From contig CM046838.1 of NCBI GenBank assembly GCA_025618425.1, forward strand, positions 9,038,151-9,102,150: DNA of 64,000 bases, read 5' to 3'. Source of the DNA: Heliocidaris tuberculata (Eukaryota; Echinodermata; Echinoidea; Camarodonta; Echinometridae). Below the pieces are notes generated by a model. That model had not been told where the DNA came from, made no database searches, and was given only the letters and a program-made list of their open reading frames with translations. Positions within the stretch are counted from its first letter, which is position 1. The number at the start of each line of letters is the position of its first letter. Positions 1 through 12,500 of this stretch are shown in pieces. Both the position numbers and the translations under genes were made by a program.

Positions 1-1600
1 CATTAACAAAGTATTCTTTTCAGATTTGTTTTTGCCTGCCTACTCTTTAATCTAAAAAGGACTACAAAGTAGTGGTACATGTATTTTAAGTTTGTGAGTT
101 CGGTATTAATAAGCCAACAACTGACGTGTAACATGACCCAAAATAGTCAACAACACATATTCGTTAATACTTTAAAATCATTTTGGGAAAAACACAAGAA
201 AGATTTTGAGTGGTTGAAGTTTTTAAACTGGTGGCTATTTTGCAGTTAATGATTAAAATAATGGTGCTTATTAATATTATCATTGTCTTATAATTGTGAT
301 ATGAAACACATTATAAAACCACTGGGGCATGTTGTAACACCTTGTTACAACGTGCCCCAATGTGTCAGTGTGTACAATTATCTTCTCTTTTTCAAAAACG
401 AAGCCACGGGCCATCACACTTTAACATGCCAAAATTTGTTTGAAACAACGTTTCGCACAATACCTGCAATTTGTTAATATTTCAAAACCCTAACCATCCA
501 CTCTATATGAAAAAAATATTGCAAAATTCAAATTTTACTTTCTAAGCTCAAAAACATAATTTTGAGAGAAACTATTCTGCATCTTTCATATAAAATCGAT
601 GAGCTAAAACTTGAATGCTGGCGAGTTGTTGATGGTTTCTGTCTGATATATAATTCATTTCTTGTTATTACATGTCATCAATAAAATCTGTATATTGTCC
701 ACCCCTCAATCTGTCTCTTCCCATCTCCCCTTCTCTCTTCTTTACATGGTAATTTAAAATGTAATATTGTTATTATATTCATCACTTTCAAATCTATCAT
801 GACACAATAAAAGTTGAATAACAATTGTTCTCATTCAGCAATGCATGGCTACCTAGCTAATTCATTGTTGATACTACTCCACGGGTAGGCGGATTAATCC
901 ATTCATTGTTAGCTTCGCTGCTCTCCACATAAAGATTTTTTTTAAAGGGATCCCTAGCAGTTTGACACCAAAGAAAAGGGGTTATTAAGGGGGCTTACAA
1001 TAGCCAGTTGACCCAGACCTTGAAAATTAACTACAAAGGTCCAATCCACCCATGTATACGTCCGAGGTCCGCGTTTATACACAGTGACTTGGCTATCAGA
1101 AGAAATTCATGTTGTAAGACTACTGGATGCATAGTCATTGTCAAAACCTAAAAACAAAAACAAAAAAAAGGGAAATGCAAAGAGACGCCCGAAACGGATT
1201 GGCAACTGAAATCAGTATAGAAATCACTTGAACTTGCAACTGAAAGAAAGTACATAACTCAAAGGTGAATACAGGGGTGAGAGTATGCAATTAAGAGGGA
1301 CAATTTTAAGAAGAGGAAGTATGATTAGAATTAAAAAAACAAAAAAGAGAAAAAGAGAGAATGGGTATATATATTTGGAGGTGTGTCTAGCCCTTGACGA
1401 TTTTTTTTTTTCCAAATGGGAATGGGTAAATGCAATCTTGAGGCAAGCTAGCGAGGATCGGTGGTGGTCACGGTGCCCACCACTGGCCCTTGAGGGGGAA
1501 AACCGCGCTGCTAGGAGGTGAAGAAAATGGGGATAAGAAGAACTTGATAATGATTATGATAATGATCATTATGACAACAACAATAATAGTAATGATAACA
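1..1600. other. AT-rich intergenic sequence
   Basis: No gene is supportable; the open frames are short and unrecognisable. Apart from the hairpin at 323-359 and purine-rich patches near 1.2-1.4 kb I see no structure. Confidence 0.5.
323..359. repeat. Hairpin with 17-base arms
   Basis: TGGGGCATGTTGTAACA, a three-base loop CCT, then TGTTACAACGTGCCCCA. Only one position departs from Watson-Crick pairing (a G-T wobble on one strand). It may be the core of a foldback transposon. Confidence 0.75.
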
Positions 1601-1604
1601 ACTA

Positions 1605-2775
1605 GACATTTAATTCGTCACTGAAGACGAATTAGGTGGTCTGTCCATTCGTCAAATTGCTTAGTAAGATGTGATAATATTTGTGCAAGATAGTAATTCT
1701 GATAATGTTGATAATGGACTGAGAGTTGCATCACACAAAATCGGACAATTTGATATTGATATTGCATGTAGAATCAAGATTTGAGAAAAAGTCATGTCCC
1801 GTAGAGAATACACGCAAAATGTGAAATATTGACATGCCTTCTTTAATCGCAAAAATACGGTGTGATTCCTTTGTCAAAATGAAAATGGTGTAACTGATTT
1901 TGTAGAGAAGTGTCTCAGCTACAACATATCAAAGTTTGGAAAAAAATCGACAACCTATTACTGAAATATTGTCAAATGAATACAAAAATTATTTCGTCAT
2001 TTCTTCGAAAGCATTTTTTTTGAGTTCATATGAAAATATGATGACGTTACGACCGCTTGACCCACCATTTTTTTCATGAATTCCAATTTACAACTTATAG
2101 ACTTTCAGAATATGTATAAAAATTGGGGGGTCCCCAGTCTTTCTGACGAGCTATGGCGGATTCAAGAGAGGCATGTTTTTAGCACTTTTTACGTTATATT
2201 GCCCATTGACGCGCGCACGAATTTGAAAGTTTGACGCGCGCGTGTGGCATTATGGAATGTCGAGAATGACTGTAAATAGTTGGAAATTGTCAAGAATTGT
2301 GTCAGGAATATAAACCATGCGAAAAAACGGCGTTTTTACCTTCCGTACGCTCTGCGCGCGCGCTTAACGCACGCGCGGACGGTCACGCATGGACAATTTT
2401 GAAATGCTTAAAATGGCCTGAAACGTGTGCAAAATGAATTTGAGATGATTTTGAGCATTTTTAAATTTTGACGCGCGCGTACGTGCGCGTCATGATGCGC
2501 GCAAATTTTGATGACATTTTATGTTGACCCTTGACCTGAAGTTTATGTATATCAAATATGGTTCATTTTTGATGACTTGTTATGAAGATATGATCGATAA
2601 TGTGATTTCACAAAATGGCGCCTGGATGACGTCACGATGACCCAATGACCTTGAAAAAGTTATGGGAACTTGATCTCATAGAGCCTGATGACTGACGAAA
2701 ATTTGATGAAAATTGACTTTGTCGATTTTCCGTAATCGTCTACACAAAAAAAGTGTACGGAAGAAATAAAAATAA
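1605..2775. repeat. Dispersed repeat family A, copy 1
   Basis: This segment is closely similar to 7180-8290. Shared landmarks are a CTTTCTGACGAGCTATGGCG block, GACGCGCGCACGAATTTGAA, AACGGCGTTTTTAC, GACGCGCGCGTACGTGC and the GATCGATAATGTGATTTCAC block. It starts with AATTAGGTGGTCTGTC near 1630. CG-rich alternating purine-pyrimidine tracts sit in an otherwise AT-rich unit. No coding frame is conserved between copies. Confidence 0.85.
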
Positions 2776-2784
2776 ACTAGAATT

Positions 2785-3700
2785 TTAATTCCTCACTGAA
2801 GACGAATTAGGTGCATGGTCTGTCATCGTGGCAAATAGCTTTGAAAGATGTTATATTATTTTTGCAAGATAATATTCCTGATAATGTAGACAATGGATAA
2901 AGATTTGCATCATAAAAAATCGGACGTTTTGATATTGCAGGATGCATGGGAGATTAACCCCAAAGCTTTAATACACGACAAGGGCTCAGATTTCGGTAGT
3001 ACACACACTACTGCAAACTACTTTCCAAAACACATAACACGCAAAATATGGCAGTTTCTTACGTTGTTTGTGATTGTATATGTTATTATAGTCGTAGAAG
3101 ATGGTAAAATGAATGGCAAAAAGAAAGAAAGAGAGAGAGAAAAAAAGGGAAAATGGGATTCTCAAATCACATTTTGTAGATATGAATGGGCATTATCCCG
3201 ACATCTGATCAATAATTACAGGGCACACTTTAAAAAACTTTTAGTCTCAGCTATAACAAACTAAAATGTGGAAGCAAATAGACCAAAAACAACTGAGATA
3301 CTGCTCAAAGAACAATATCATGTAGATTCATGATATGAACGAAATTCACCTTCCTTAGGCATAACACGCAAATAGGGAAAATTCTGACATGTCGCTTTTA
3401 ATCGACGATTTTACTATGATTACCTCAATGAAATGACAAATGGTGGAACTGACCTAGTATAGAATTGTCTCAGCTACAACATATCAAAATTTGGATGAAT
3501 ATGGACCGCTTATTAGTGAAATATTGTCAAATGAATACAAAAATTATGACGTCATTTAAAAAAAAAATTTTTTTTTTAGTTGATATGCAAAAATAATGAC
3601 CTTCTGACGTATCGATGTGCCAAAATTATGCATACATTCAAATGTAGAACTTACAGACTTCCAGAACATTTAAAAAAGGTAGTAAAAACATCAAAATAAT
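2785..3700. repeat. Dispersed repeat family A, diverged copy 2
   Basis: It begins again with CACTGAAGACGAATTAGGTG and shares the GATAATGTAGACAATGGA and GAAATATTGTCAAATGAATA blocks with the copies at 1.6 and 7.2 kb, but lacks the CG-rich middle. The 123-residue open frame at 2893-3264 falls inside the repeat and is not recognisable. Confidence 0.65.
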
Positions 3701-3734
3701 ATTTAATGACCTTTATGTAAAATGTAATTAAGTT

Positions 3735-3745
3735 AGGGGTTAAAT

Positions 3746-3787
<42 letters not shown>

Positions 3788-3895
3788 ATCAGTTGCGTGT
3801 ATCATTATGGAAATATCATCTTTTTAGAAAATGATAAATTTCTCTTATGAAAAAAGGGCACTTATTGTGAAATATGACAAACAGGTGGACTTAAT
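3735..3895. repeat. Duplicated block with (GA)n microsatellite, copy 1
   Basis: It starts GGGGTTAAATTAGAGAG, has a GA run at 3747-3785, then CATTATGGAAATATCATC. Positions 4420-4583 repeat it with a longer GA run (about 4433-4482). Confidence 0.85.
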
Positions 3896-4039
3896 TTATG
3901 ATTGTGACAGGCACAATGAGACATCAGTGAGACATATCTTTTTGTATGATGCTTTCTTATACATGTAGATTTCCTTTCCTGAAGGATACTAACATTTAGG
4001 CCTACTGTTATCATGACTATGTACAGTGTTTCTAAATAT

Positions 4040-4275
4040 GGTTATTTTCTCATGATAAAAGAAGAAGCTTGACAATGATTTTTGAAAGGATAATTTGCCC
4101 ACGCATCGGAGAGGTCCCTGGAATACTCACAACAACTTTGAAAGCCAGTTAATAACAATGCATAAACTTCTCTTTCAAGTGTACAAAGATTTTTGAATAC
4201 CTCCAAAATTTCTGCCATGGCTTTTGAATTTATGCAAAAGGCATGACGGTAGGGGTTTTCCACACACACATTCGT
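4040..4275 (-). pseudogene. Unrecognised repeated coding-like fragment, copy 1
   Basis: The minus frame 4042-4269 gives 75 residues, including ENPYRHAFCINSKAMAEILE and later AWANYPFKNH. The copy at 6017-6250 keeps the frame with only a few amino-acid changes. The 121-bp tandem units repeat its first part. I do not recognise the protein. It may be an exon-like fragment spread with the repeat, or simply an open frame in a young duplication. Confidence 0.35.
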
Positions 4276-4419
4276 TCGTTGAATGTACTAATCTCTTGCC
4301 AAAATGACTTTGAGACAAAGTTGAGGAAACAAAATGCAAAAGTATTTTGATCTTTTCAGTCTTTGTTTGTCCTGATCTATTATTTCCAGTTTAGAGGTAC
4401 TCAGAAACGGAATAGGAGA

Positions 4420-4428
4420 TTAGGGGTT

Positions 4429-4486
<58 letters not shown>

Positions 4487-4583
4487 CAGTTGCATGTATC
4501 ATTATGGAAATATCATCTTTTTAGAAAATAATAAATTCTCTTATGAAAAAAAGGGCACTTATTGTGAAATATGACAAACAAGT
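4420..4583. repeat. Duplicated block with (GA)n microsatellite, copy 2
   Basis: Near-identical to 3735-3895, with an expanded GA run of about 50 bases. The duplication shows that this whole segment was copied locally. Confidence 0.85.
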
Positions 4584-4600
4584 GGCATGACGGCATGAAA

Positions 4601-4995
4601 AGGCATGACGGTAGGGGTTTTCCACACACAGTTAATAACAATGCATAAACTTCCTTTTCAAGTGTACAAAGATTTTTGAATACCTCCAAAATTTCTGCCA
4701 TGGCTTTTATATTTATGCAAAAGGCATGACGGTAGGGGTTTTCCACACACAGTTAATAACAATGCATAAACTTCCTTTTCAAGTGTACAAAGATTTTTGA
4801 ATACCTCCGAAATTTCTGCTATGGCTTTTGAATTTATGCAAAAGGCATGACGGTAGGGGTTTTCCACACACAGTTAATAACAATGCATAAACTTCCTTTT
4901 CAAGTGTACAAAGATATTTGAATACCTCCGAAATTTCTGCCATGGCTTTTGAATTTATGCAAAAGGCATGACGGTAGGGGTTTTCCACACACATT
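4601..4995. repeat. 121-bp tandem repeat, three full units plus a partial
   Basis: AGGCATGACGGTAGGGGTTT recurs at 4601, 4722, 4843 and 4964, an exact 121-base period. Each unit carries TTTGAATACCTCC and TTTCTGC[CT]ATGGCTTTT. The period is not a multiple of three, so the minus-strand open frames that cross the units are not a repeat protein. Confidence 0.92.
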
Positions 4996-5092
4996 TGTTG
5001 AATGTACTAATCTTTTGCCAAAATGACTTTCAGACAAAGTTGAGGAAACAAAATGCAAGAGTATTCTGATCTTTTCAGTCTCTGTTTGTCCT

Positions 5093-5444
5093 CAGTTGCG
5101 GAATTAGGGGGGGGGGGGCAATCCCGGCCCGTGCCCCCCCCCCCTTTGAAAGAAAACAGTGCATTGTGCCCCCCTTATTTTCGATTGTGCCCCCACTTTT
5201 TTTTTTTTTTTGCTTGTCAGAGAATTATGGAGGGAAACTGGACCCCATACACCCCCTCCCCCCCCCCCCCCCACTGAGCGACTTTTGGAGGGCTGGCGAA
5301 TTTTTTTTTGTCCCCCCCCCCCCCCGGGCTAGCGAGACCAAAAAAATATGGATCTCCCTCCAAGCAGTTTCCCAAAGTACAATCCTGCATTAGTGTGTGC
5401 CCCCCCCCCCCCCGCCCTTATACAAAATCTTGGACCCGCCCCTG
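5093..5444. mobile_element. hAT-type non-autonomous DNA transposon with 8-bp target duplication
   Basis: Ends CAGTTGCGG... and ...CCCGCCCCTG are imperfect inverted repeats. TTTGTCCT flanks both sides (5085-5092 and 5445-5452). The duplicated host segment at 4363-4374 reads TTTGTCCTGATC with no insertion: an empty site. The interior is full of poly-C/poly-G runs. An 8-bp duplication with a CAG terminus fits the hAT superfamily. No transposase is encoded. Confidence 0.9.
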
Positions 5445-5479
5445 TTTGTCCTGATCTATTATTTCCAGCTTAGAGGTAC

Positions 5480-5660
5480 TCAGAAACGGAACAGGAGAAA
5501 AACAAACTTTCAGAATGCTCCTTGTAAAGATGAGAGGGAAACGCCTATCCAAGTTCAGACATGTATTGAGGATGTTGAGGTCCATCAGCCACCCAGATCC
5601 CAGAATGAGTTTCGCGAATATTAAGAAAATTTCATGATCTGTTACATTTTGTTTTGGTAT
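5480..5660. repeat. Block shared with 6255-6400 (CAAGTTCAGACATGTATTGA)
   Basis: Both copies hold CCAAGTTCAGACATGTATTG, GACGTTGAGG or GATGTTGAGG, GAATGAGTTT and CTGTTACATTTTGTTT in order. They flank the coding-like fragments and belong to one duplicated segment. Confidence 0.7.
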
Positions 5661-6016
5661 AATGTACCTTGCAATTAATAGCCTGTTTAAGTATCTTATG
5701 ACCTTGCAGTTTCTTACTAATTGTACCATGATTTACCTGTTAACTATTGCCTGCAGAAAATGGAGAGCCTCTAGTCTAGAATGGTGGAGGGGGGGGGGGA
5801 TTTCATCTTTAAAAAAATGATAATCTCTACATGTGATTAAATGACAAGAAAGGGCACGTAATAGGTGCAATTCTGGAAACAAGTGAAGTTAAATTATCAC
5901 TGTAAAATGCCCATTGACATATTTTTTTGTTAGATAGATTTAAAGATATCTTTTTTGAAGGATACTAACATGTAGGCCTACTGGTATCACATTATCAACC
6001 ATGTCAACAGTATATA

Positions 6017-6250
6017 TCAAAACTTTGTTATTTTTCTCATGATAAAAGAAGAAGCTTGAGAATGATTTTTGAAAGGATAATTTGCCCACGCATCGGAGAG
6101 GTCCTTGGACTGCTCACAACAACTTTGAAAGCCAGTTAATAACAATGCATAAACTTCCTTTTCAAGTGTACAAAGATTTTTGAATACCTCCAAAATTTCT
6201 GCCATGGCTTTTGAATTTATGCAAAAGGCATGACGGTAGGGGTTTTCCAC
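6017..6250 (-). pseudogene. Unrecognised repeated coding-like fragment, copy 2
   Basis: 77 residues nearly identical to the fragment at 4042-4269. The differences seen are mostly amino-acid-changing (for example Arg/Lys, Tyr/Gln, Cys/Ser), which gives no sign of protein-level selection. Confidence 0.35.
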
Positions 6251-6529
6251 ACATTGGAAAGACTGGCCGATCCAAGTTCAGACATGTATTGACAATGATT
6301 GAGGACGTTGAGGTTCATCAACTACCCAAATCTGAGAATGAGTTTTACAAATATGAAGGAAATTTCACTATCTGTTACATTTTGTTTGGTATATTGTGTC
6401 TGGCAATAGACTGTTAAAATTGTACCATAATGATATCTGTTAACTATTGCCTGAAGAAAATGGAGAGCCTCTAGTCGCTTACAAAATTTGGGGAGGGGGG
6501 GGGCAGTAAAAATTAACATTTTACTCAAA

Positions 6530-7080
6530 ATTACGTAATACCTGGAAATACCTTGATGACCTTGAAAAAGATGCGGGAACTTGATCTCGTAGGGGCTGAT
6601 GACTGACGAAAACTTGAGGAAATTGGACTGAGCCAATTTTGAAATATCATCTACACAAAAAGTGGGCGGAAAAAGGAAAGCTCGTTTTGACAAAACTAAA
6701 ATTAATCTATAATACCTATAACGTGTGTGTCTAAGGCAAAATGGGCAATTTGAACTTTGAAAGCCATTTTCACCCTGAAAACGACCGTTAAAACGTTTAA
6801 AGCTACAACAACCTTTTTTGTGTAGAATTTTCTGCTCTTTCATGTGAATCAAGTCCCAAGTCTCTAGCACCCCGCAAACTGAAGTTAGGGCTCATTTTCA
6901 GGGTCCGAAAAGGGCATTTTTCACCCCCAAATCACTAAATGAAGCCTGGATGACGTCATAATAACGTCATGAACCTCAAATTTTCACCGTCAACACTTCT
7001 TATCAGTCCTCATTACTGTGTCGAATTTGGGAAAGATTCATGGTTTCCTTTTTTGAGTTATTGCCCCCGTAAAAAGAGGG
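6530..7080. repeat. Family A-related fragment
   Basis: Blocks such as CTTGATGACCTTGAAAAAG, CTGATGACTGACGAAAA and ATCATCTACACAAAAAGTG resemble the end of copy 1 (2640-2760). The rest is unassigned AT-rich sequence ending in a G-run. Confidence 0.5.
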
Positions 7081-7179
7081 GGGGGGTCAAAAAAGGAAAA
7101 AATGAATAATAAAAAAAAAAAAAAACGAATTGAGCTATGAATCTGATTTTTGGTGTGCATGATATTTGGTCGAAATGTG

Positions 7180-8290
7180 ATGGACGAGGCAAAATTACAG
7201 AGATACTGCTCAACGAAGACGGGAATGTAGAATCAAGATTTGAGAAAAAGTCATCTCCCATAGAGAATACACGCAAAATGTGAAAAATTGACATGCCTCC
7301 TTTAATCGCGAAAATACGCCATGATGCCTTTGTCCAAATGAAAAATCGTGTAACTGATCTTGTAGAGAATTGTCTCAGCTACAACATATCAAAATTTGGA
7401 AGAAAATCGACAATCTGTTACTGAAATATTGTCAAATGAATACAAAAATTATGACGTCATTTTTTCAAAATCGATTTTTTTGAGTTCATATGCAAATATG
7501 ACGACGTTCCGATTCTTCGACCCCCCAATTTTTTTCATGAATTCCAATCTACAACTCATAGGCTTTCAGAAAATGTAAAAAAAATGGGGGGTCTCCACGC
7601 TTTCTGACGAGCTATGGCGGATTCTAGATAGGCATGTTTTTAGCACTTTTTACATTATATTGCCCATTGACGCGCGCACGAATTTGAAAGTTTGACGCGC
7701 GCGTGTGGCATTATGGAATGTCGAGAATGACTGTAAATAGTTGGAAATTGTCAGGAATAGTGTCAGGAATACAAACCATGCGAAAAAACGGCGTTTTTAC
7801 GTTCCGTACGCGCTGCGCACGCGCATATCGCGCGCGCGGGCGTGCACGCACGGAAAATTTTGAAATACTTAAAATGGCCTGAAACGTGTGCAAAATGAAT
7901 TAGAGATGATTTTGAGCATTTTTAAATTTTGACGCGCGCGTACGTGCACGTCATAACGCGCGCGCAAATTTTGCTAACATGTTACATTGACCCTTGAACG
8001 GAAGTTTATGTGTATTAAATATAGTTCATTTTTGATGACTCGTTATGAAGATATGATCGATAATGTGATTTCACAAAATGGCGCCTGGATGACGTCATGA
8101 TGACCTGATGACTTTGAAAAATTTTCTGGCACTTGACTTTGATAGGCCTGATGACTCACTGAAATTTGATGAAAAGTGAGTGAGCCGAATTTGAGAAATC
8201 ACTGTCACAAAAAAGTGGCGTAAATAAAGCATAATAAAGAAAATTCTGACGAAATTAAGAGGTGATCTGTCGATTCCGACAGACCACCTA
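7180..8290. repeat. Dispersed repeat family A, copy 3, ending in GACAGACCACCTAAT
   Basis: Same order of blocks as 1605-2775. The right end GACAGACCACCTAAT (about 8270-8284) is the complement of AATTAGGTGGTCTGTC found at the left end of copy 1, so the family probably has inverted termini. A related terminus AGACAGACCACCTC occurs near 36481. Confidence 0.8.
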
Positions 8291-8419
8291 ATGATGATTA
8301 TTATTATGATGATGATTATGATGATGAGGAGGATAGTAACAGGTGAAAACGAGAAGAAAAGGATGAGGTCAGAAGGCAGAGTAAATATGACGAAGAGACG
8401 CCCGACAAAAAGCAGCCGT

Positions 8420-8420
<1 letters not shown>

Positions 8421-8461
<41 letters not shown>
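8421..8461. repeat. (GA)n microsatellite
   Basis: About 40 bases of uninterrupted GA. Further GA runs occur at about 8620-8670, 9000-9029 and 9450-9470. Confidence 0.95.
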
Positions 8462-8462
<1 letters not shown>

Positions 8463-8679
8463 TGAGAGAGAGGCGGGGGTTGAATCAAGAAAGGTAGGGC
8501 CAAGCGGAAGGAGGGTCTCATTTGCCGTGGTATACTACTGCTTGGGTCCCACACTTCTTTTTTTTTAAATAGTGGCAGAGTGAGGGAAGGAGAGAACTGG
8601 ATAACAGGTGAAAAAGACGAGAGAGAGAGAGAGAGGGAGAGGGAGAGAGAGAGAGAGGGAGAGTGAGAGAATCAAACAT

Positions 8680-8992
8680 CTCCAGGAGGGGCCAAGTGCA
8701 AAGAGGGTCTCCGATTTTTTGTTTTTTGTTTTTTGTTTTTTTAGTTTTTTTATTGAAAAACTAAACACAACATACATGTGTGAACAAAAGAAGGTAGCTA
8801 ATGAATATATTTACTTAACTACAACTACTCGATAATGAAAACCTATACTTTATTACAAGGGGGAAAGGGTAAAAGTACCACATAACACATCACAAAACAC
8901 TCAACAAAACTATTTGCCGTCATACTGCTTGGGTCGGAGCGCGGGTGTGCGGGTTGTTTCAAAGTTCGTTGACACCCGCATTGAATTGAAGA

Positions 8993-9032
<40 letters not shown>

Positions 9033-9500
9033 GAGAATCATACATCCCCCTCCACGAAGGGCCAGGCGGAAAGAGGGTCTCCGACTTGCCGTGGTTCTAC
9101 ATGCATGCTTGGGTCGGAACGCGGGTGGTGGGTTGTTTCAAAGTTCGTTGACACCCGCATTGAATTGGGAGAGCGTTGTTTCAATCATTATGTTGGCCCT
9201 CAGACTTACGGGTCGGGGCTGGCTGAATTTTTAATTCTCCATTATTTTATAGGAAGGTAAAAGCAGTAAAAGGATGATCACATAACCAGAGAGAGAGGCG
9301 AATAACACTGAGCTTATTACCAATTTAAGGCGATAGCCAGATAGATCTGGCCTGTAAGAGGAACGATTTGAAGGAGAGGAGGAATGAGACTTTTTTTTAA
9401 TAGTGGCAGAGTGAGGGAAAGAGAGAACTGGATAAAAGGTGAAAAAGACGAGAGAGAGAGAGAGAGAGTGAGAGAATCAAACATCTCCACGAGGGGCCGA
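8680..9500. repeat. Dispersed duplication B, copy 1
   Basis: Shares with 20640-21400, in order: GAAAAACTAAACACAACATA, ACTACAACTACTCGATAATG, AAGGGGGAAAGGGTAAAAGT, GTTTCAAAGTTCGTTGACAC, CTTACGGGTCGGGGCTGGCT and AACACTGAGCTTATTACC. No coding function is recognisable. Confidence 0.88.
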
Positions 9501-9549
9501 GCTAGTCTCTGTACAGGTTTGCCAAAACTGTTTCCCACGGCCAAAATCG

Positions 9550-12500
9550 GGCTCCACCCACTTCATCAGGGTCACCTGTGATTGGTTCCTAAACAATGTC
9601 CATCAGCATCCCCAGAGACTGGCTATCAGGCTTCCAGTTACAAGATAATGAGATTACTGATAAGGTCCAGTCTGTGGTTAAATTAAAACAACACTCTGCC
9701 AGTGACTATCTTTACCCACAAAATTGAATGGAGCTACACATACAATGCAGAAGTCTACTATTTCCTGGGTCTATGGTCTTTTCTCATCCTGTAGGTCTCC
9801 AACTTTTCTTTATTCTGCAACTTGTTTTACCAAAGTTTTTTTTTTTTTTTTTTAGAATCTCAATTAGATTCATCATGCTCTCATTCCCTCTCCATCTTCC
9901 CCCTCTCTCATGCTTTCTCTCTCTCTCTCTCTCTCTGTGCACTCTTCTTGTTTACAAGTAGGCATACCCCAATGCTCTCTTCTATGATTGTTTTGTTTTT
10001 CTCTAATCATATTTTTCATTTTCCTTCTCCCTCACCCCACCTCTTTCTCCTCTTCTTGTTTCTCTTCCTCATTTGTGCCTATCGATCGATCCTTCTCTGT
10101 AAGCAGATATTTTTTTTTTGATTATTTTTTTTGAAACTGCTCACTTCATCCTGTAGTGCTGATCATTTTTTTTTTTTTTTGCATACATGTAGACCTACAT
10201 GTATACCACTCAAGAAATTATTAGAAAAGTAACGTTCTCTTAAATTTTCTTTTTACTGTTTCCCCGTTCCCTCACTTCACTGTCTTTCCCTCAATTGGCT
10301 AATTACTGTTTGTCCCCTGAAAATATTACAATAAGACGTACAGTAGGCCTACCAATAACTATGTAGCTTTAAAAATTGTAAATTAATCTGAATGTTTTAA
10401 GCAGGAAAATTTCCCTTGTTTAAAGTTATGAAACCATGGACCCTATGATGATATGCCCCTAACTAATTATCTGCATCTCGGCGAAGACCCCATCCGAATT
10501 TGCAAGATGAAAAGTCATACTGAATTATAATTGAAACTATAACTATTTCTCTACCAGTCAGTGAAGACCCTGTCCGATTTGTTCGAGTTGTCAATGATTT
10601 ATGTAAGGTATGTCCTAAAGGGGAAGTCCGATCCTTGATTACTTGAGTTTTATATAGAAGCAGAAAACTAAGACAAACAGATCAACAACATACAAAGTTT
10701 GTGGAAAATCGGACAACTCATAAGGAAGTTACTTATATGAAAAACTAGGGAAAAGAATGAAAATCACTTGACAAATTGGCAAACCTGCCATGAGCTTGTG
10801 AAATCATTCCCTCACAACTCACTAATTATTTTGTTTATATTGATAACACAAATTCTCATTTTTTTGCAAGAATAGGATTTCCACATAACCTGAACCAAGT
10901 TCATTATAGTAACACGTTTTCGCGTAAACTCGAAAATATTGAGTTAGTTTTCATAATATACATTTTCATAATCACTCATTTTTTATATATATTGTATAGA
11001 GAAATTCATACTATACATGTACATGCAAAAATATATTACCTGCTTCAAGTTATGAGAAAATCACATTCCTTGACAAAAATGGGGGAAAAAATGTTATTGA
11101 TGTACATGTAAAGAAATTGATAGGTGAAGTTTGAGGGAATGAAGTGCATTTCATAGTTTTCCCTAGTTATTCACGTCATTAAAAATACCTTTTACATTAG
11201 TTGTCCGATTTTAAATGGTTTCAAAAGGAAGTAATCTTACTGTTTTATTTTAATCATAATTGATTTGGTAATACGTCATTAATCATCATAATTATCGTTC
11301 TTGTTTGTTGTAATTGTTGTTACGAAATCATTAGCATTTATTTGACCATAAAACGAAATATACATACAGAGTAATAGATAAAAGAGACAGAATGTGATAA
11401 AACATGAATGGGATGTGGGTCAGGGTCCACAAAATTGACATTCTTCCCTGTTGTCAATGAAGAGCATGTGAATATTCTTTTTCCAAATGAAATATGTTAG
11501 TAAACCTGTCCATTTGTTCATTCATGTAGATAGGGATGGGAAGAACATGAAATTATCATCTTTTCCCTTTTATTCATAAGTTTATATTGAGAATATTCTT
11601 CTCCCTTTATCCCCTCTCTAACTAAATTATCTTATCTACCGCTCTTTCTTCTCACTCGGACTTCTTTCTTACATTTTACTTTCTTCTCAGACTCTCTTTC
11701 TTTTCATCTCCTTCTCCAGAAAAAACAATGGTTTATTTACCCTCCCCTTTCTTTCTCTCTCTCTCTCCCTCTGTTTCTAAAAATATAACTATTTTATTTG
11801 ACAAGACTCCCAGTGGTCTAAATAAGGGTGTGGCATTTTTTATTGGCAAATTTTAATTTGTATAGCCTGTCGGCATGTAGCCAATTTTTTTTTAAAAGCT
11901 TGTTAGAAAATTTCCAGGTTACATTTACTTGACAAAAAATTCACTCTGACCCCTCCCCCATCCCTACCCCCCCCCCCCCCCGCCAAAATGAAAAAAAAAA
12001 TTGTCTAATGATCTCCTTTTCTTCAAAGATGTTCTGTCTTTCTCACTCACTTTATTTTGCATAGGTGAGAATAAGAATTTGCTGCATTTTAAGAAACAAA
12101 TATTCAAGAGCAAAAAGACGTTTTTATAAGCAGGAAAGATGAACATCGGAGTCGTTTGACTTTAGCTGATGAATAACACAATTGTAACAATTCAAAGCTG
12201 GATTATTTTTCTCATCAAAATTGTAATATAGACCGAAGTACCAGTGAAAAAAAATGATAAAGTTCCCCAGTACACGACATTAACTCTTTAAAAGAAAACC
12301 TGAAATACAAATTTCAGTATTCAATGTACATTTCTTCACTATAGGCAACCTTTTATCATGTCTATTGATGATGTTCAGTTTATTTTTCTAACCGGTTTTG
12401 TTCATCACCATCCCTCATTGATAAAACAAGCAGAACTGAAAAGCTCTTTGGTGTTTAGGTTCTTTTTTTTAACACTGCTATTGACAGAATGTTTTTGATA

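Noticed and set aside
4601..4995. CRISPR array
   Set aside because: The whole 121-bp unit is repeated without variable spacers, in an animal genome; it is an ordinary tandem repeat.
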